NCBI GenBank assembly: GCA_946479055.1
Contig: CAMLEX010000154.1
Location: 1-9,156 of the forward strand
Length of the DNA: 9,156 nucleotides
Source of the DNA: an uncultured Bacteroidota bacterium
GTDB taxonomy: Bacteria > Bacteroidota > Bacteroidia > Chitinophagales > Chitinophagaceae
Direction: 5' to 3'
Position numbers and translations under genes: made by a program. The notes under the pieces were generated by a model that searched no databases, had not been told where the DNA came from, and worked only from the letters and a program-made list of their open reading frames with translations. The first letter of the stretch is position 1, and each line of letters starts with the position of its first letter. This document shows, piece by piece, positions 1 to 7,078 of this stretch.

Positions 1-1538
1 AGATCGCTATGATATTCCAGGAGCCCATGACATCGCTCAACCCGGTTCTTTCCTGCGGTGAGCAAATAATGGAAGCATTGCTGGCTCATAAAAAAATTTC
101 AAAGGCAACTGCGAAACAAAAAACCATTGAATGGTTAGAAAAAGTAAAACTTACCAATCCCCAGGCAATCTTCAACCGTTATCCGCACCAGCTAAGTGGT
201 GGGCAAAAACAGAGAGTGATGATTGCTATGGCTATGTGTTGTGAGCCTTCCTTACTTATTTGCGATGAGCCTACTACAGCTCTGGACGTAACGGTGCAAA
301 AAACAATTTTACAATTGATCAAAGAATTACAACAGCAAACAGGCATGGGTGTCATCTTTATTACTCATGATCTGGGCGTTGTAGCGGAGATTGCTGATCG
401 TACGATTGTGATGTATAAAGGGGAGATCGTAGAGCAAAATATAGTACAACAAATTTTTACAAATGCCCAACACCCCTATACCCAGGGTTTACTGGCCTGC
501 CGACCTCTTCTTCATGACAAAGGAAAACGATTGCCAATAGTGAGTGATTTTTTAGGAAAGGAGCCAGCTATCAAAAGTGAAAAGTCAGAAGTGAAAAGTG
601 AAAAATCCGAATCAGGCAACGAACAACGAGTAACGAGTGACAATAAACAGGAAGCGAGAGACAAGCTACGAACACAACAACACTCAACAGTTCCCGATAA
701 ACGAGAAACGGATAACGAGAAACGAGAAACGGATCAACAAACAGCAACCTTATTAAAGGTGGAACATCTCTCCGTCTGGTTTCCATCCAAAAAATCTTTT
801 TTAGGCAAACCAATTGAATATACCAAAGCAGTAGATGATGTAAGTTTTGCTATTACGAAAGGAGAAACAATGGGACTGGTAGGCGAAAGCGGTTGTGGCA
901 AAACTACATTGGGCAGAACTCTATTGCGACTTATAGAGCCAACTTCCGGAAAAGTATTTTATGATCGCATTGATCTTACCGCTAAGAAAAAAGATGAGCT
1001 GCGGGCATTAAGGAAAGAAGTACAGATTATTTTTCAGGACCCTTACTCTTCTCTCAACCCGCGATTAACAATCGGATCGGCGATTGCCGAACCGCTGAAA
1101 GTACATCATATTCATTCAACCGAAAAAGCAAGAAAAGAAAAAGTAATTGAACTTTTAGAAAAAGTAGATCTGAAAGCTGAACATTTCAACCGTTATCCGC
1201 ATGAGTTTTCGGGTGGCCAGCGCCAGCGGATCGCTATTGCCCGTGCTTTGGCATTAAACCCTTCCTTTATTGTTTGCGACGAATCTGTTTCGGCATTGGA
1301 TGTAAGTGTGCAGGCGCAGGTATTGAACTTATTATCTGACCTGAAAAAAGAATTGGGCTTTACCATCATCTTTATTTCGCATGATCTTTCCGTTGTCCGT
1401 TATATCAGTGACAGGATCCTGGTCATGAACAAAGGAAAGATAGAAGAAAGCGGAAAGGCCGATGATATTTATTTTAATCCCCGCACTGCATACACTCAAA
1501 AGCTCATTGCTTCAATACCAAAAGGCATGGTCATTTAA
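1..1538 (+). CDS. Fused double-ATPase ABC transporter protein, oligopeptide/dipeptide type (5' partial)
   Basis: ATP-binding subunit expected to power uptake of peptides (or related substrates such as glutathione or nickel) at the inner membrane, with DppD-like and DppF-like halves in one chain. The frame is open to the left edge (Ile-Ala precede the first visible Met), and the window begins at the Q-loop of the first ATPase, so its Walker A lies upstream and Met at 9 is not the start. Counting from that Met, domain 1 shows Q-loop [10 protein letters not shown] (3-12), signature LSGGQ (62-66), Walker B LLICDEP (82-88), H-loop ITHD (118-121) and the HPYTQGLL segment (155-162) typical of oligopeptide ATPases. 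Domain 2 shows Walker [10 protein letters not shown] (292-300), Q-loop [10 protein letters not shown] (342-351), FSGGQ (400-404), Walker B IVCDES (421-426) and ISHD (456-459). No permease gene is visible. The stop overlaps the stop of the opposite-strand gene by 4 bp. The fusion and family are clear; the substrate is inferred. Confidence 0.95.
   Translation, partial: IAMIFQEPMTSLNPVLSCGEQIMEALLAHKKISKATAKQKTIEWLEKVKLTNPQAIFNRYPHQLSGGQKQRVMIAMAMCCEPSLLICDEPTTALDVTVQKTILQLIKELQQQTGMGVIFITHDLGVVAEIADRTIVMYKGEIVEQNIVQQIFTNAQHPYTQGLLACRPLLHDKGKRLPIVSDFLGKEPAIKSEKSEVKSEKSESGNEQRVTSDNKQEARDKLRTQQHSTVPDKRETDNEKRETDQQTATLLKVEHLSVWFPSKKSFLGKPIEYTKAVDDVSFAITKGETMGLVGESGCGKTTLGRTLLRLIEPTSGKVFYDRIDLTAKKKDELRALRKEVQIIFQDPYSSLNPRLTIGSAIAEPLKVHHIHSTEKARKEKVIELLEKVDLKAEHFNRYPHEFSGGQRQRIAIARALALNPSFIVCDESVSALDVSVQAQVLNLLSDLKKELGFTIIFISHDLSVVRYISDRILVMNKGKIEESGKADDIYFNPRTAYTQKLIASIPKGMVI
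570..743 (+). repeat. Simple-sequence repeat tract encoding the interdomain linker of the ABC protein
   Basis: About 58 codons between the two ATPase domains are built from short degenerate direct repeats. The first part repeats GAAAAGT-like units (573-604), the middle repeats ACGAGT/ACGAAC-like units (about 618-672), and the end repeats AACGAGAAACGG (695-734). The encoded peptide is almost purely polar (rich in Lys, Glu, Ser, Arg, Asp and Gln) and has no fold signature. The texture resembles short dispersed intergenic repeats I associate with Bacteroidota genomes, here kept in frame. That origin is inference. Confidence 0.7.
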
Positions 1539-4500
1539 TCTTCTTCATAGTCAACTGCAGCGCTTGCGAAATAATTTTCACCGCCAGATTTTTCATAAAA
1601 CTCCTTGGCGCTTTTCCTTCTGGAATAAAGTATCCGTTTTAATTCTTTTGTTAATTGTTCAATTACGGGTTCATCGTCTTTGATCTTTGTATCATTATAC
1701 CCGGTAAAATTATAGTTCAGTGTATTTGAAATATTACGCATAAAAGAATAATCTTCGGATTTTCTTTTTTCCTTTTTAAATTCAAACTGTTCAGGGTTCT
1801 CCGGTACAAGCCCTACTGTGGCTATCTTCCAGCTTGCATCATCTTTTTTGGCTTTATATTTAAAGAAATAAACAAATCCTTTCTTGTCTTTTAGCTCAGC
1901 GGGCAATCTATCAACATATAACAGGGTATCGGGTTTATCATAGATTTTCTCTGCAAGCAATTTGCTTTTAGCAAGGTCAATATGATTATTGTACAGAACT
2001 GGAAATTTAAATTCTTTGCTGGCAGCCTTAAGATCTTTATACAATTCATAACGGTAATCATCCAGACCTGCAAAGTATTTTACCAAACTGTCAGGATAAG
2101 GTTTATTATTTTGAAGAAGCAATAACAGCGTATTATATTTCAGCCTCTTATCGGTTGATAAAAGAGTTTGCTTAAACAATGATTGCACAGCCGGGCTGTT
2201 TTCCCAATAAGGCATTAATAAAGTAGTATAAAGACGGAGCTTTTCATTCCCTGAATTATCTTCATCTTCTTTACCATATGCATTTCCTGTATTCTTTTTT
2301 TCCTCCTTTCCCTGCTCTGCTTTCTCAATAGCTTTTTGTTTTTCCGACATGGCTTGTTTTTTCAACTCCTGTTTTGCCTCTATCAAAAATTTGCTGAAAT
2401 ACATTTCATAATCTTTTTGACTTACCAAGTTGCTATCCACCATTTCTGCCAGCAATTGCATCATACTGCTTTTATAATCATCAAGATTCAACAGCGGCAA
2501 CAATCCGGGAAGAATTGTCCTGGTTAATTTCAACGAATCCCGCAATTCATCCATGAAACTACCATTGTCATAACTATACCTTCTGCCGAAGGATTTTATT
2601 TCGTTGTTGAATAGCGGAGAATAATCAGATGACCCGCTGCCGGAACTGATATCCAGCACCGGGGGCTCAGTTGTCATTATATCCCGAAAAACGTTAAAAG
2701 CATATTGTGTTTTTTGTTGTAACAGTACTTCAAGTGAACTATGCTGCAGTTCCAATGTATCGCCGGCTGCATAGTATAACTCTTTAAGATAATCTGTCGC
2801 TTGCCTTGTTGGTATATCGTCCAGTTTGCCTATCAGCGTTTTTTTTGTATCCAGGTATTTTTTTTCTTCCCAGCTGAGGAAAGAAATTGCTCTTTTCAGT
2901 TGCGGCAAGTCACTTGAATCCAGTCTTACTGCGTAAATATTTTTGACAGCTCTTTTATGGGCAATGCTATCACTACTTAGGAAATCAGCAAAAAACAAAT
3001 CTGATTTTTTTGAAAAAGGATCGGTGCCCTGTAATGAATGAGCCGGAACAAAACTTTCAAAAAAAGATTGGACAAAATTGCTGGGCTTGCTTAATGTATC
3101 CGACTGCGTTACGATTGAATATCCAATGCCATTTTTATAAAATGTTTTACTCCAGATTGTGCGGCTGCTGCCGGTATCAGTGATGATGCTTTCCCATACT
3201 TTCATTTGCCCCGGTAGTTCATATTTCTTTTTCATTTTTATGATACCGGATGAATCTCCAAAAAGAGAACTTTGATTTTCTTTTTCCAGCAGCGTTCTGT
3301 CTTTGATGTAGTTATATCGCTGCATTTTAAAAAAGGAGACAAATATCTTTTCACCGGTTGTATCGTTAGCTATTATCTTGCTGCGAAACGCTCCATTTTC
3401 CAGCAAATCCGTTTCCGACGGCTCATCTTCATCGCTTGCAGAATAATTGTAATTGGGAATATCCAGTTTCTCTTTCAGATCTTCTGGAAATACCGGGCTC
3501 TTTACAGAATAATAGAGCGAAGTATCCTTTCTTTCTTTTGATGCAGAATAATTATAAGGTTTTATTTCAAATGAATTCAGGAACCTGTTCATAATAGTTT
3601 CCTGTTTGCCATGAGCAACCAGTGTATAATAATGCGGCCCTTGTATGACGAATTTTATAAGATAAAGAGCTCCATTCTTGTCTCTATACCTGCAATCCAG
3701 CGCCGGGTAACCTTTGCAGGTAGTTTGTTTCCTGCTTAACAGTGTGTCTATAAATTCAGAAGCTTCAAAACTTTCTGCCATCAGACCAAGATCAAACGTG
3801 TCCTCTTCAGCAAAATGATAATTATGAATATCCGTACGAATGACACGATATTGTGTATTGCTATTTTTGTCCTCCGCATCATAAATCCAGCTACCATCAT
3901 TCCCGATATAAGGCTCATGTGGCAGGTCAATACCGAATCCACCGTAAGACGGAGAATATTTTTTCCAAACAGTAGTTGCAGGTGATCGGTACTCTTTCAA
4001 CAGAATGCTCCCAAAAAACTTTTTGGCCTCTTCTCCATTCTTTACATACTCGCCGGTACCACTCATTTTAAAAATAATTACTTCAAAAGGAGTTATAAAA
4101 ATATTATACCGTTGTATATCACCCCGTCGTGTTTTATTGGTCAGATCAATGCCCGTATATCCATTACAGATGATCTTTGTTTTATTGATAATTTTCCCGG
4201 GAATATTTTCATATAATAAACTATCAATAATTTTATTCACTCTTGTTGTACTATGTCCCCACATCCATGCATTTGTCATTATACGTGTAACCATATAATA
4301 ACTGCCATTAGCCATATCAGCATACTGGCGCTGATCCAAACCTGGTTCTTCACCAAATTTGTAAAACTTTCCAGGTATATCCACTTTGTATAAATCATCG
4401 TCCGCAACCTGTGTAGAAAAAGAAACAGCGACCCTTACTTTCTCTACCTGGTTTTTATGCTGACTATCTCTTGCACCCATTTTAACCGGTCGTAGCCTGT

Positions 4501-5374
4501 ATCCTTCGCGGCGAAGCATTTCAATAACTCCACGGTTGCCGGGTAAATGAGCTGCTCCAACGCCTACAAAAAGGGATTGCCCTGATTTAAGAATCGAATC
4601 AATTGAAGAGGCCTGGATCTCATTTCGCCTGTATAAAAATTTTTCATCAAATGCTGCCGAAAAACTATTGTATTTATTTATTGAATCGAGCCAATCCAGG
4701 TTGCCACTGCGATAGGCTTCCTGTAGTTTATTGGATGAATAAACATCCTCATTGTCATAACTTCTTTCTTTAATGTTCCTGTCTTTGGCTGCATCTTTAT
4801 AAGCTTCCATCATCAGTTTCATGCTTTCACCATATTTCTCCACTCCTGCTACTTTTTTACCCCATTTTTTACCACATTGATAGATGTACATATCCAGGTA
4901 AGTGTCCTCTTCAAAATCGCTTGTTTCATTACCATAGGAACGGTATAATAAATTGTTGATAGCGGAAGGATTGCTATACAATGCCCTTTCAATCTTTTTG
5001 TCGTATTTATAAAACTTTAGTGTGTTGATCCGGAGATATTCGTTTGGTAACTGTGTACCGCCACCGTATAGGCTACTGTAGTTTTGGTAGCCGCTACCAC
5101 CCAACTCATATTTGCTCATATCTTCCTGCCATGATTCAGGATTAGTTTCCAGGGCTACCACGTCTGCATTGCGGATACCAAGAAAAAAAGAATCAGCGAG
5201 GTGAAAAGCAAGTTTGCTGCTGACATGCATGGTACCAAAAAGGTAAGATGGTTTTGCAAGCCCTTTACCACTGATCTCCCATAAAAGGCTGGGATATTTT
5301 TTGGTTTTTATTTTAGGCTGAGCATATAGCAAAAAAGGCAAAAAGGCAAGAAATAAAATAAGCGTCCGCTTCAT
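1535..5374 (-). CDS. Exported giant TraB/GumN-family protein with tandem repeat modules and helical C-terminal half
   Basis: 1279 residues; TraB/GumN proteins are usually only about 250-350. Residues 1-18 form a signal peptide ([18 protein letters not shown], cut before Gln19) with no lipobox, so a periplasmic or secreted location is expected. Residues 25-300 are the TraB domain, with the two GxxH motifs of the TraB/Tiki group, GTMH (47-50) and GAAH (273-276), and the acidic ALE (74-76). Tiki members are metal-dependent proteases, so a hydrolase role is possible but unproven. Three related modules follow (about 312-463, 468-606, 617-779). Residues 790-1000 and 1045-1135 are mostly helical and faintly HEAT-like, separated by a charged, probably disordered or coiled segment (1005-1045). 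A beta-rich, Lys/Glu-rich tail closes the chain. The start is chosen because the signal peptide follows at once; no ribosome-binding site is evident. The gene is monocistronic here and convergent with the ABC gene. The biological role is unknown. Confidence 0.88.
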   Translation of the reverse strand: MKRTLILFLAFLPFLLYAQPKIKTKKYPSLLWEISGKGLAKPSYLFGTMHVSSKLAFHLADSFFLGIRNADVVALETNPESWQEDMSKYELGGSGYQNYSSLYGGGTQLPNEYLRINTLKFYKYDKKIERALYSNPSAINNLLYRSYGNETSDFEEDTYLDMYIYQCGKKWGKKVAGVEKYGESMKLMMEAYKDAAKDRNIKERSYDNEDVYSSNKLQEAYRSGNLDWLDSINKYNSFSAAFDEKFLYRRNEIQASSIDSILKSGQSLFVGVGAAHLPGNRGVIEMLRREGYRLRPVKMGARDSQHKNQVEKVRVAVSFSTQVADDDLYKVDIPGKFYKFGEEPGLDQRQYADMANGSYYMVTRIMTNAWMWGHSTTRVNKIIDSLLYENIPGKIINKTKIICNGYTGIDLTNKTRRGDIQRYNIFITPFEVIIFKMSGTGEYVKNGEEAKKFFGSILLKEYRSPATTVWKKYSPSYGGFGIDLPHEPYIGNDGSWIYDAEDKNSNTQYRVIRTDIHNYHFAEEDTFDLGLMAESFEASEFIDTLLSRKQTTCKGYPALDCRYRDKNGALYLIKFVIQGPHYYTLVAHGKQETIMNRFLNSFEIKPYNYSASKERKDTSLYYSVKSPVFPEDLKEKLDIPNYNYSASDEDEPSETDLLENGAFRSKIIANDTTGEKIFVSFFKMQRYNYIKDRTLLEKENQSSLFGDSSGIIKMKKKYELPGQMKVWESIITDTGSSRTIWSKTFYKNGIGYSIVTQSDTLSKPSNFVQSFFESFVPAHSLQGTDPFSKKSDLFFADFLSSDSIAHKRAVKNIYAVRLDSSDLPQLKRAISFLSWEEKKYLDTKKTLIGKLDDIPTRQATDYLKELYYAAGDTLELQHSSLEVLLQQKTQYAFNVFRDIMTTEPPVLDISSGSGSSDYSPLFNNEIKSFGRRYSYDNGSFMDELRDSLKLTRTILPGLLPLLNLDDYKSSMMQLLAEMVDSNLVSQKDYEMYFSKFLIEAKQELKKQAMSEKQKAIEKAEQGKEEKKNTGNAYGKEDEDNSGNEKLRLYTTLLMPYWENSPAVQSLFKQTLLSTDKRLKYNTLLLLLQNNKPYPDSLVKYFAGLDDYRYELYKDLKAASKEFKFPVLYNNHIDLAKSKLLAEKIYDKPDTLLYVDRLPAELKDKKGFVYFFKYKAKKDDASWKIATVGLVPENPEQFEFKKEKRKSEDYSFMRNISNTLNYNFTGYNDTKIKDDEPVIEQLTKELKRILYSRRKSAKEFYEKSGGENYFASAAVDYEED
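3038..4441 (-). repeat. Three tandem ~140-165-residue protein modules inside the TraB-type gene
   Basis: Modules A and B line up by eye. Each starts with a hydrophobic strand and (V/I)D(I/L)P ([10 protein letters not shown] at 331-340; [10 protein letters not shown] at 482-491). Each has a central strand ([20 protein letters not shown]), then CxGYxxxD (403-410; 553-560), then strands ending in a helix with FFGSI or FLNSF. Module C (617-779) keeps the early Pro segment (VKSPVFP) and the terminal GYSIVTQ...FFESF pattern but lacks the CxGY motif. The overall pattern resembles PsbP/DUF1795-like domains. That fold guess is inference from the strand pattern and the closing Phe-Phe-x-Ser-Phe helix. 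Confidence 0.6.
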
Positions 5375-5600
5375 ACAAATTGATCATTCAGTTGGTGGTA
5401 AAATACTATTTTATCTGATATATTTGGAAACATCAGATTCAATCCTTCCATACATATTATATAACCTTAATAGATAAGAACATGTTCGCAAAAACTAAGA
5501 TGCATATTCCCGGTAAAAGCATAACCTGGGAAACTACCTGAGTTCAAACTTCAACTTAAAAAAAATATTGCCCGAAACCTATAATTTTCGCTTCAAATGT
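5375..5600. other. Intergenic stretch upstream of the TraB-type gene, no gene seen
   Basis: This A+T-rich left half of the 404-bp gap between two divergent genes has no convincing open frame or RNA. It should hold the promoter for the leftward gene, but I find no clean TAnnTTTG on the minus strand. The only local structure is a 7-bp inverted repeat, ATCTGAT (5413-5419) with ATCAGAT (5432-5438), lying 39-64 bp upstream of the leftward start codon. It could be an operator or chance. Confidence 0.5.
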
Positions 5601-5601
5601 T

Positions 5602-5609
5602 TACTTTTG
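5602..5609 (+). promoter_or_regulatory. Bacteroidota-type -7 promoter box (TACTTTTG)
   Basis: TACTTTTG is an exact match to the TAnnTTTG element read by the Bacteroidota primary sigma factor. A TTG at the ideal distance upstream (about 5580-5582) is missing; the nearest, at 5568-5570, is too far. Transcription would start near 5614-5616, giving a leader of about 160 nt before the queA start codon. Confidence 0.5.
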
Positions 5610-5610
5610 C

Positions 5611-5625
5611 CAGCTTTTAAAGCTG
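5611..5625. promoter_or_regulatory. Perfect palindrome over the predicted transcription start
   Basis: CAGCTTTTAAAGCTG is a 7-bp perfect inverted repeat around a single central T. It begins two bases after the -7 box and so covers the expected start point. This placement fits a repressor operator. Alternatively it is the 5' edge of the RNA structure that follows. Confidence 0.4.
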
Positions 5626-5755
5626 TCGCAGGACAGAGCCCGGTGCCGTAAGACCGGGGTTTGCCGCTCCGCTTTGATCATTTTGATCATGTTTGCCCCC
5701 GGGCAAAGTGGAACCGAACACCCCTTCCGTCTCCCCGGTTTATGTCCTGAGATCT
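5611..5755 (+). ncRNA. Candidate structured RNA (queA leader or independent 6S-like RNA)
   Basis: This is a G+C-rich island in A+T-rich surroundings, with no open frame and dense self-complementarity. Long-range stems: CAGGACA (5629-5635) with TGTCCTG (5743-5749); ACCGGGG (5653-5659) with CCCCGGT (5733-5739), or alternatively GGGGT (5656-5660) with ACCCC (5720-5724); and TCCGCTTTG (5668-5676) with CAAAGTGGA (5704-5712, one G-U). Each competes with a local hairpin: CTGTC/GACAG (5623-5636), CCCGGT/ACCGGG (5639-5658) and TTTGCCC/GGGCAAA (5692-5707). The rod form, about 120 nt with internal loops, is reminiscent of 6S RNA. The switchable form is reminiscent of a riboswitch. It matches no family I can recite (not preQ1, TPP, cobalamin, SRP, RNase P or tmRNA). 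There is no U-tract terminator at its end, so it may be read through into queA. Confidence 0.45.
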
Positions 5756-5778
5756 TTTATAAACCACAATAATCATCA

Positions 5779-6828
5779 ATGAAGCTTTCACAATTCCGTT
5801 TCGATCTTCCCTTAAACCTTATTGCTCAAAATCCTGCCAAAAAACGTGAGGATGCCCGTATGATGGTCGTTCACCGCCATACCGGCCAGATTGAAAACAA
5901 ACATTTCCGCGATATCCTGGACTATTTTGACGACAAAGATGTTTTCACCGTCAATAACACAAAAGTATTTCCAGCCAGAATGTATGGCCGTAAGGAAAAA
6001 ACAGGTGCTAAGATAGAAGTGTTCCTGCTTCGTGAATTGAACAGGCCAAATCGCCTTTGGGATGTGATCGTTGATCCGGCCCGTAAGATCCGTGTGGGGA
6101 ATAAACTATATTTTGGCGACCAGGAAGACCTGGTCGCAGAGGTAATTGATAACACTACCAGCCGTGGCCGTACCATCCGTTTCTTATGGGAAGGAACAGA
6201 AGAAGGTTTCCGTGCACAATTAGAAAAATTGGGAGAAACACCACTGCCAAAATATATTAAACGCAAACCAGACGAAGAAGATAAAGAACGCTACCAAACA
6301 GTTTATGCAAAGCATGAAGGTGCAGTTGCCGCTCCTACAGCAGGTTTGCACTTTAGCCGTGAGTTAATTAAGCGTTTGGAAATAAAAGGTATTCGTTTTG
6401 CGGAGGTTACACTTCACACAGGGCTTGGCACTTTCCGCCCAATTGAAGTAGAAGATCTGAGCAAACATAAAATGGATGCCGAATATTATAATATTGATGA
6501 AACTGCTTGCAAAATTGTAAACCGTGCCAAAGAATATGGTCATCGTATCTGTTCTGTCGGTACTACTACCATGAGAGCACTGGAATCATCTTTTACAGCA
6601 CAAAAACTGTTGAAACCATCTGAAGGCTGGACCAATATGTTCATCCACCCACCCTATGATTTTAATATCGCTGATTCTTTGGTAACAAACTTTCATTTGC
6701 CCAAAACAAGTTTACTGATCATGACCTGTGCTTTTGCCGGTTATGAATTAACAATGGAAGCCTATAAAAAAGCTATTAAGGATAAGTACAGGTTCTTTAG
6801 CTATGGAGATGCATTGCTTATAGTTTAG
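5779..6828 (+). CDS. queA: S-adenosylmethionine:tRNA ribosyltransferase-isomerase QueA
   Basis: Cytoplasmic enzyme that transfers and isomerises the ribosyl part of S-adenosylmethionine onto preQ1 in the wobble position of GUN-anticodon tRNAs, giving epoxyqueuosine. The protein has 349 residues, close to E. coli QueA (about 356), so it appears complete. Conserved stretches in order: NNTKVFPAR (59-67), GETPLPKYI (152-160), [16 protein letters not shown] (177-192), [12 protein letters not shown] (211-222), [10 protein letters not shown] (261-270), [13 protein letters not shown] (303-315) and the C-terminal [12 protein letters not shown] (337-348). The Met at 5779 begins the family-typical start [11 protein letters not shown]. 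The region before it is A-rich without a Shine-Dalgarno sequence, normal for the phylum. The gene sits behind the structured leader and ends 41 bp before a terminator, so it seems to be transcribed alone. No other queuosine gene is in the window. Confidence 0.97.
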   Translation: MKLSQFRFDLPLNLIAQNPAKKREDARMMVVHRHTGQIENKHFRDILDYFDDKDVFTVNNTKVFPARMYGRKEKTGAKIEVFLLRELNRPNRLWDVIVDPARKIRVGNKLYFGDQEDLVAEVIDNTTSRGRTIRFLWEGTEEGFRAQLEKLGETPLPKYIKRKPDEEDKERYQTVYAKHEGAVAAPTAGLHFSRELIKRLEIKGIRFAEVTLHTGLGTFRPIEVEDLSKHKMDAEYYNIDETACKIVNRAKEYGHRICSVGTTTMRALESSFTAQKLLKPSEGWTNMFIHPPYDFNIADSLVTNFHLPKTSLLIMTCAFAGYELTMEAYKKAIKDKYRFFSYGDALLIV

Positions 6829-6834
6829 AACCAC

Positions 6835-6868
6835 GATTTATTGGATTTATACTGATTTTAGAGATTTT
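6835..6868 (+). repeat. GATTT-periodic short repeat after queA
   Basis: GATTT recurs at 6835, 6844, 6854 and 6863, a spacing of 9-10 bp, between the queA stop and its terminator. The text resembles the ACCACGATTT...GATTT style of dispersed intergenic repeat often seen in bacterial genomes, including Bacteroidota. A single copy is present here, so dispersal cannot be shown. Confidence 0.4.
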
Positions 6869-6869
6869 G

Positions 6870-6899
6870 AAACAGCCCTGCTTTGATGGGGCTGTTTTT
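6870..6899 (+). terminator. Intrinsic terminator of queA
   Basis: AAACAGCCC (6870-6878) pairs perfectly with GGGCTGTTT (6889-6897) around a 10-nt loop, and the descending arm runs into a TTTTT tract. It lies 41 bp downstream of the queA stop. Confidence 0.85.
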
Positions 6900-6982
6900 G
6901 TGTCATTACTTAAGTTTACCTCGTTAAGTGCAACATCCATTATTCTTTTTGTCTATTTAATCAGGATTTAGTTATCACTAAT

Positions 6983-7005
6983 AAACAAGCTATTAACACT
7001 TGTTT
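6983..7005. promoter_or_regulatory. Inverted repeat upstream of the oxoamine synthase promoter
   Basis: AAACAAG (6983-6989) and CTTGTTT (6999-7005) form a 7-bp perfect inverted repeat with a 9-bp spacer, ending 9 bp before the -33 element. The position suits an activator or repressor site. A second, weaker inverted repeat, ACTTAA/TTAAGT (6908-6929), lies further upstream. Both are short enough to arise by chance in A+T-rich DNA. Confidence 0.3.
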
Positions 7006-7014
7006 GGGTGTCTT

Positions 7015-7044
7015 TTGCATGAACCTTCCAATGCCTTACCTTTG
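7015..7044 (+). promoter_or_regulatory. Bacteroidota primary promoter (TTG-N19-TACCTTTG)
   Basis: TTG at 7015-7017, a 19-bp spacer, then TACCTTTG at 7037-7044 match the -33/-7 consensus exactly, including spacing. Transcription should begin near 7050, giving a leader of roughly 30 nt before the ATG at 7079. This is the best promoter in the window. Confidence 0.75.
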
Positions 7045-7078
7045 CGCCAGTTTTTTAACCGCATAACAATTAAATAAT

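Noticed and set aside
9..11. ATG at 9 as the start of the ABC gene
   Set aside because: The reading frame is open upstream and the Met sits in the Q-loop (AMIFQEP). Walker A of the first ATPase must lie before the window.
571..813. Minus-strand open frame of 80 codons opposite the ABC linker
   Set aside because: It is a shadow created by stop-poor repeats; its Leu/Phe/Val-rich translation mirrors the repeat tract and shows no family signature.
1263..1302. Ser instead of Pro in the second Walker B segment (CDESVSALD)
   Set aside because: The catalytic Asp-Glu pair is intact and this variant is, as I recall, common in Bacteroidota homologues, so it is not a sign of inactivation.
4005..4298. 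Plus-strand open frame of 97 codons inside the TraB-type gene
   Set aside because: It lies antisense to a well-supported domain and its hydrophobic translation has no recognisable features or promoter.
5611..5755. preQ1 riboswitch, tRNA, SRP RNA, RNase P or tmRNA in the queA leader
   Set aside because: None of the conserved cores of these RNAs that I know is present, so only a generic structured-RNA call is justified.
5922..6266. Minus-strand open frame of 114 codons within queA
   Set aside because: It is antisense to conserved QueA sequence, with no start context or family match.
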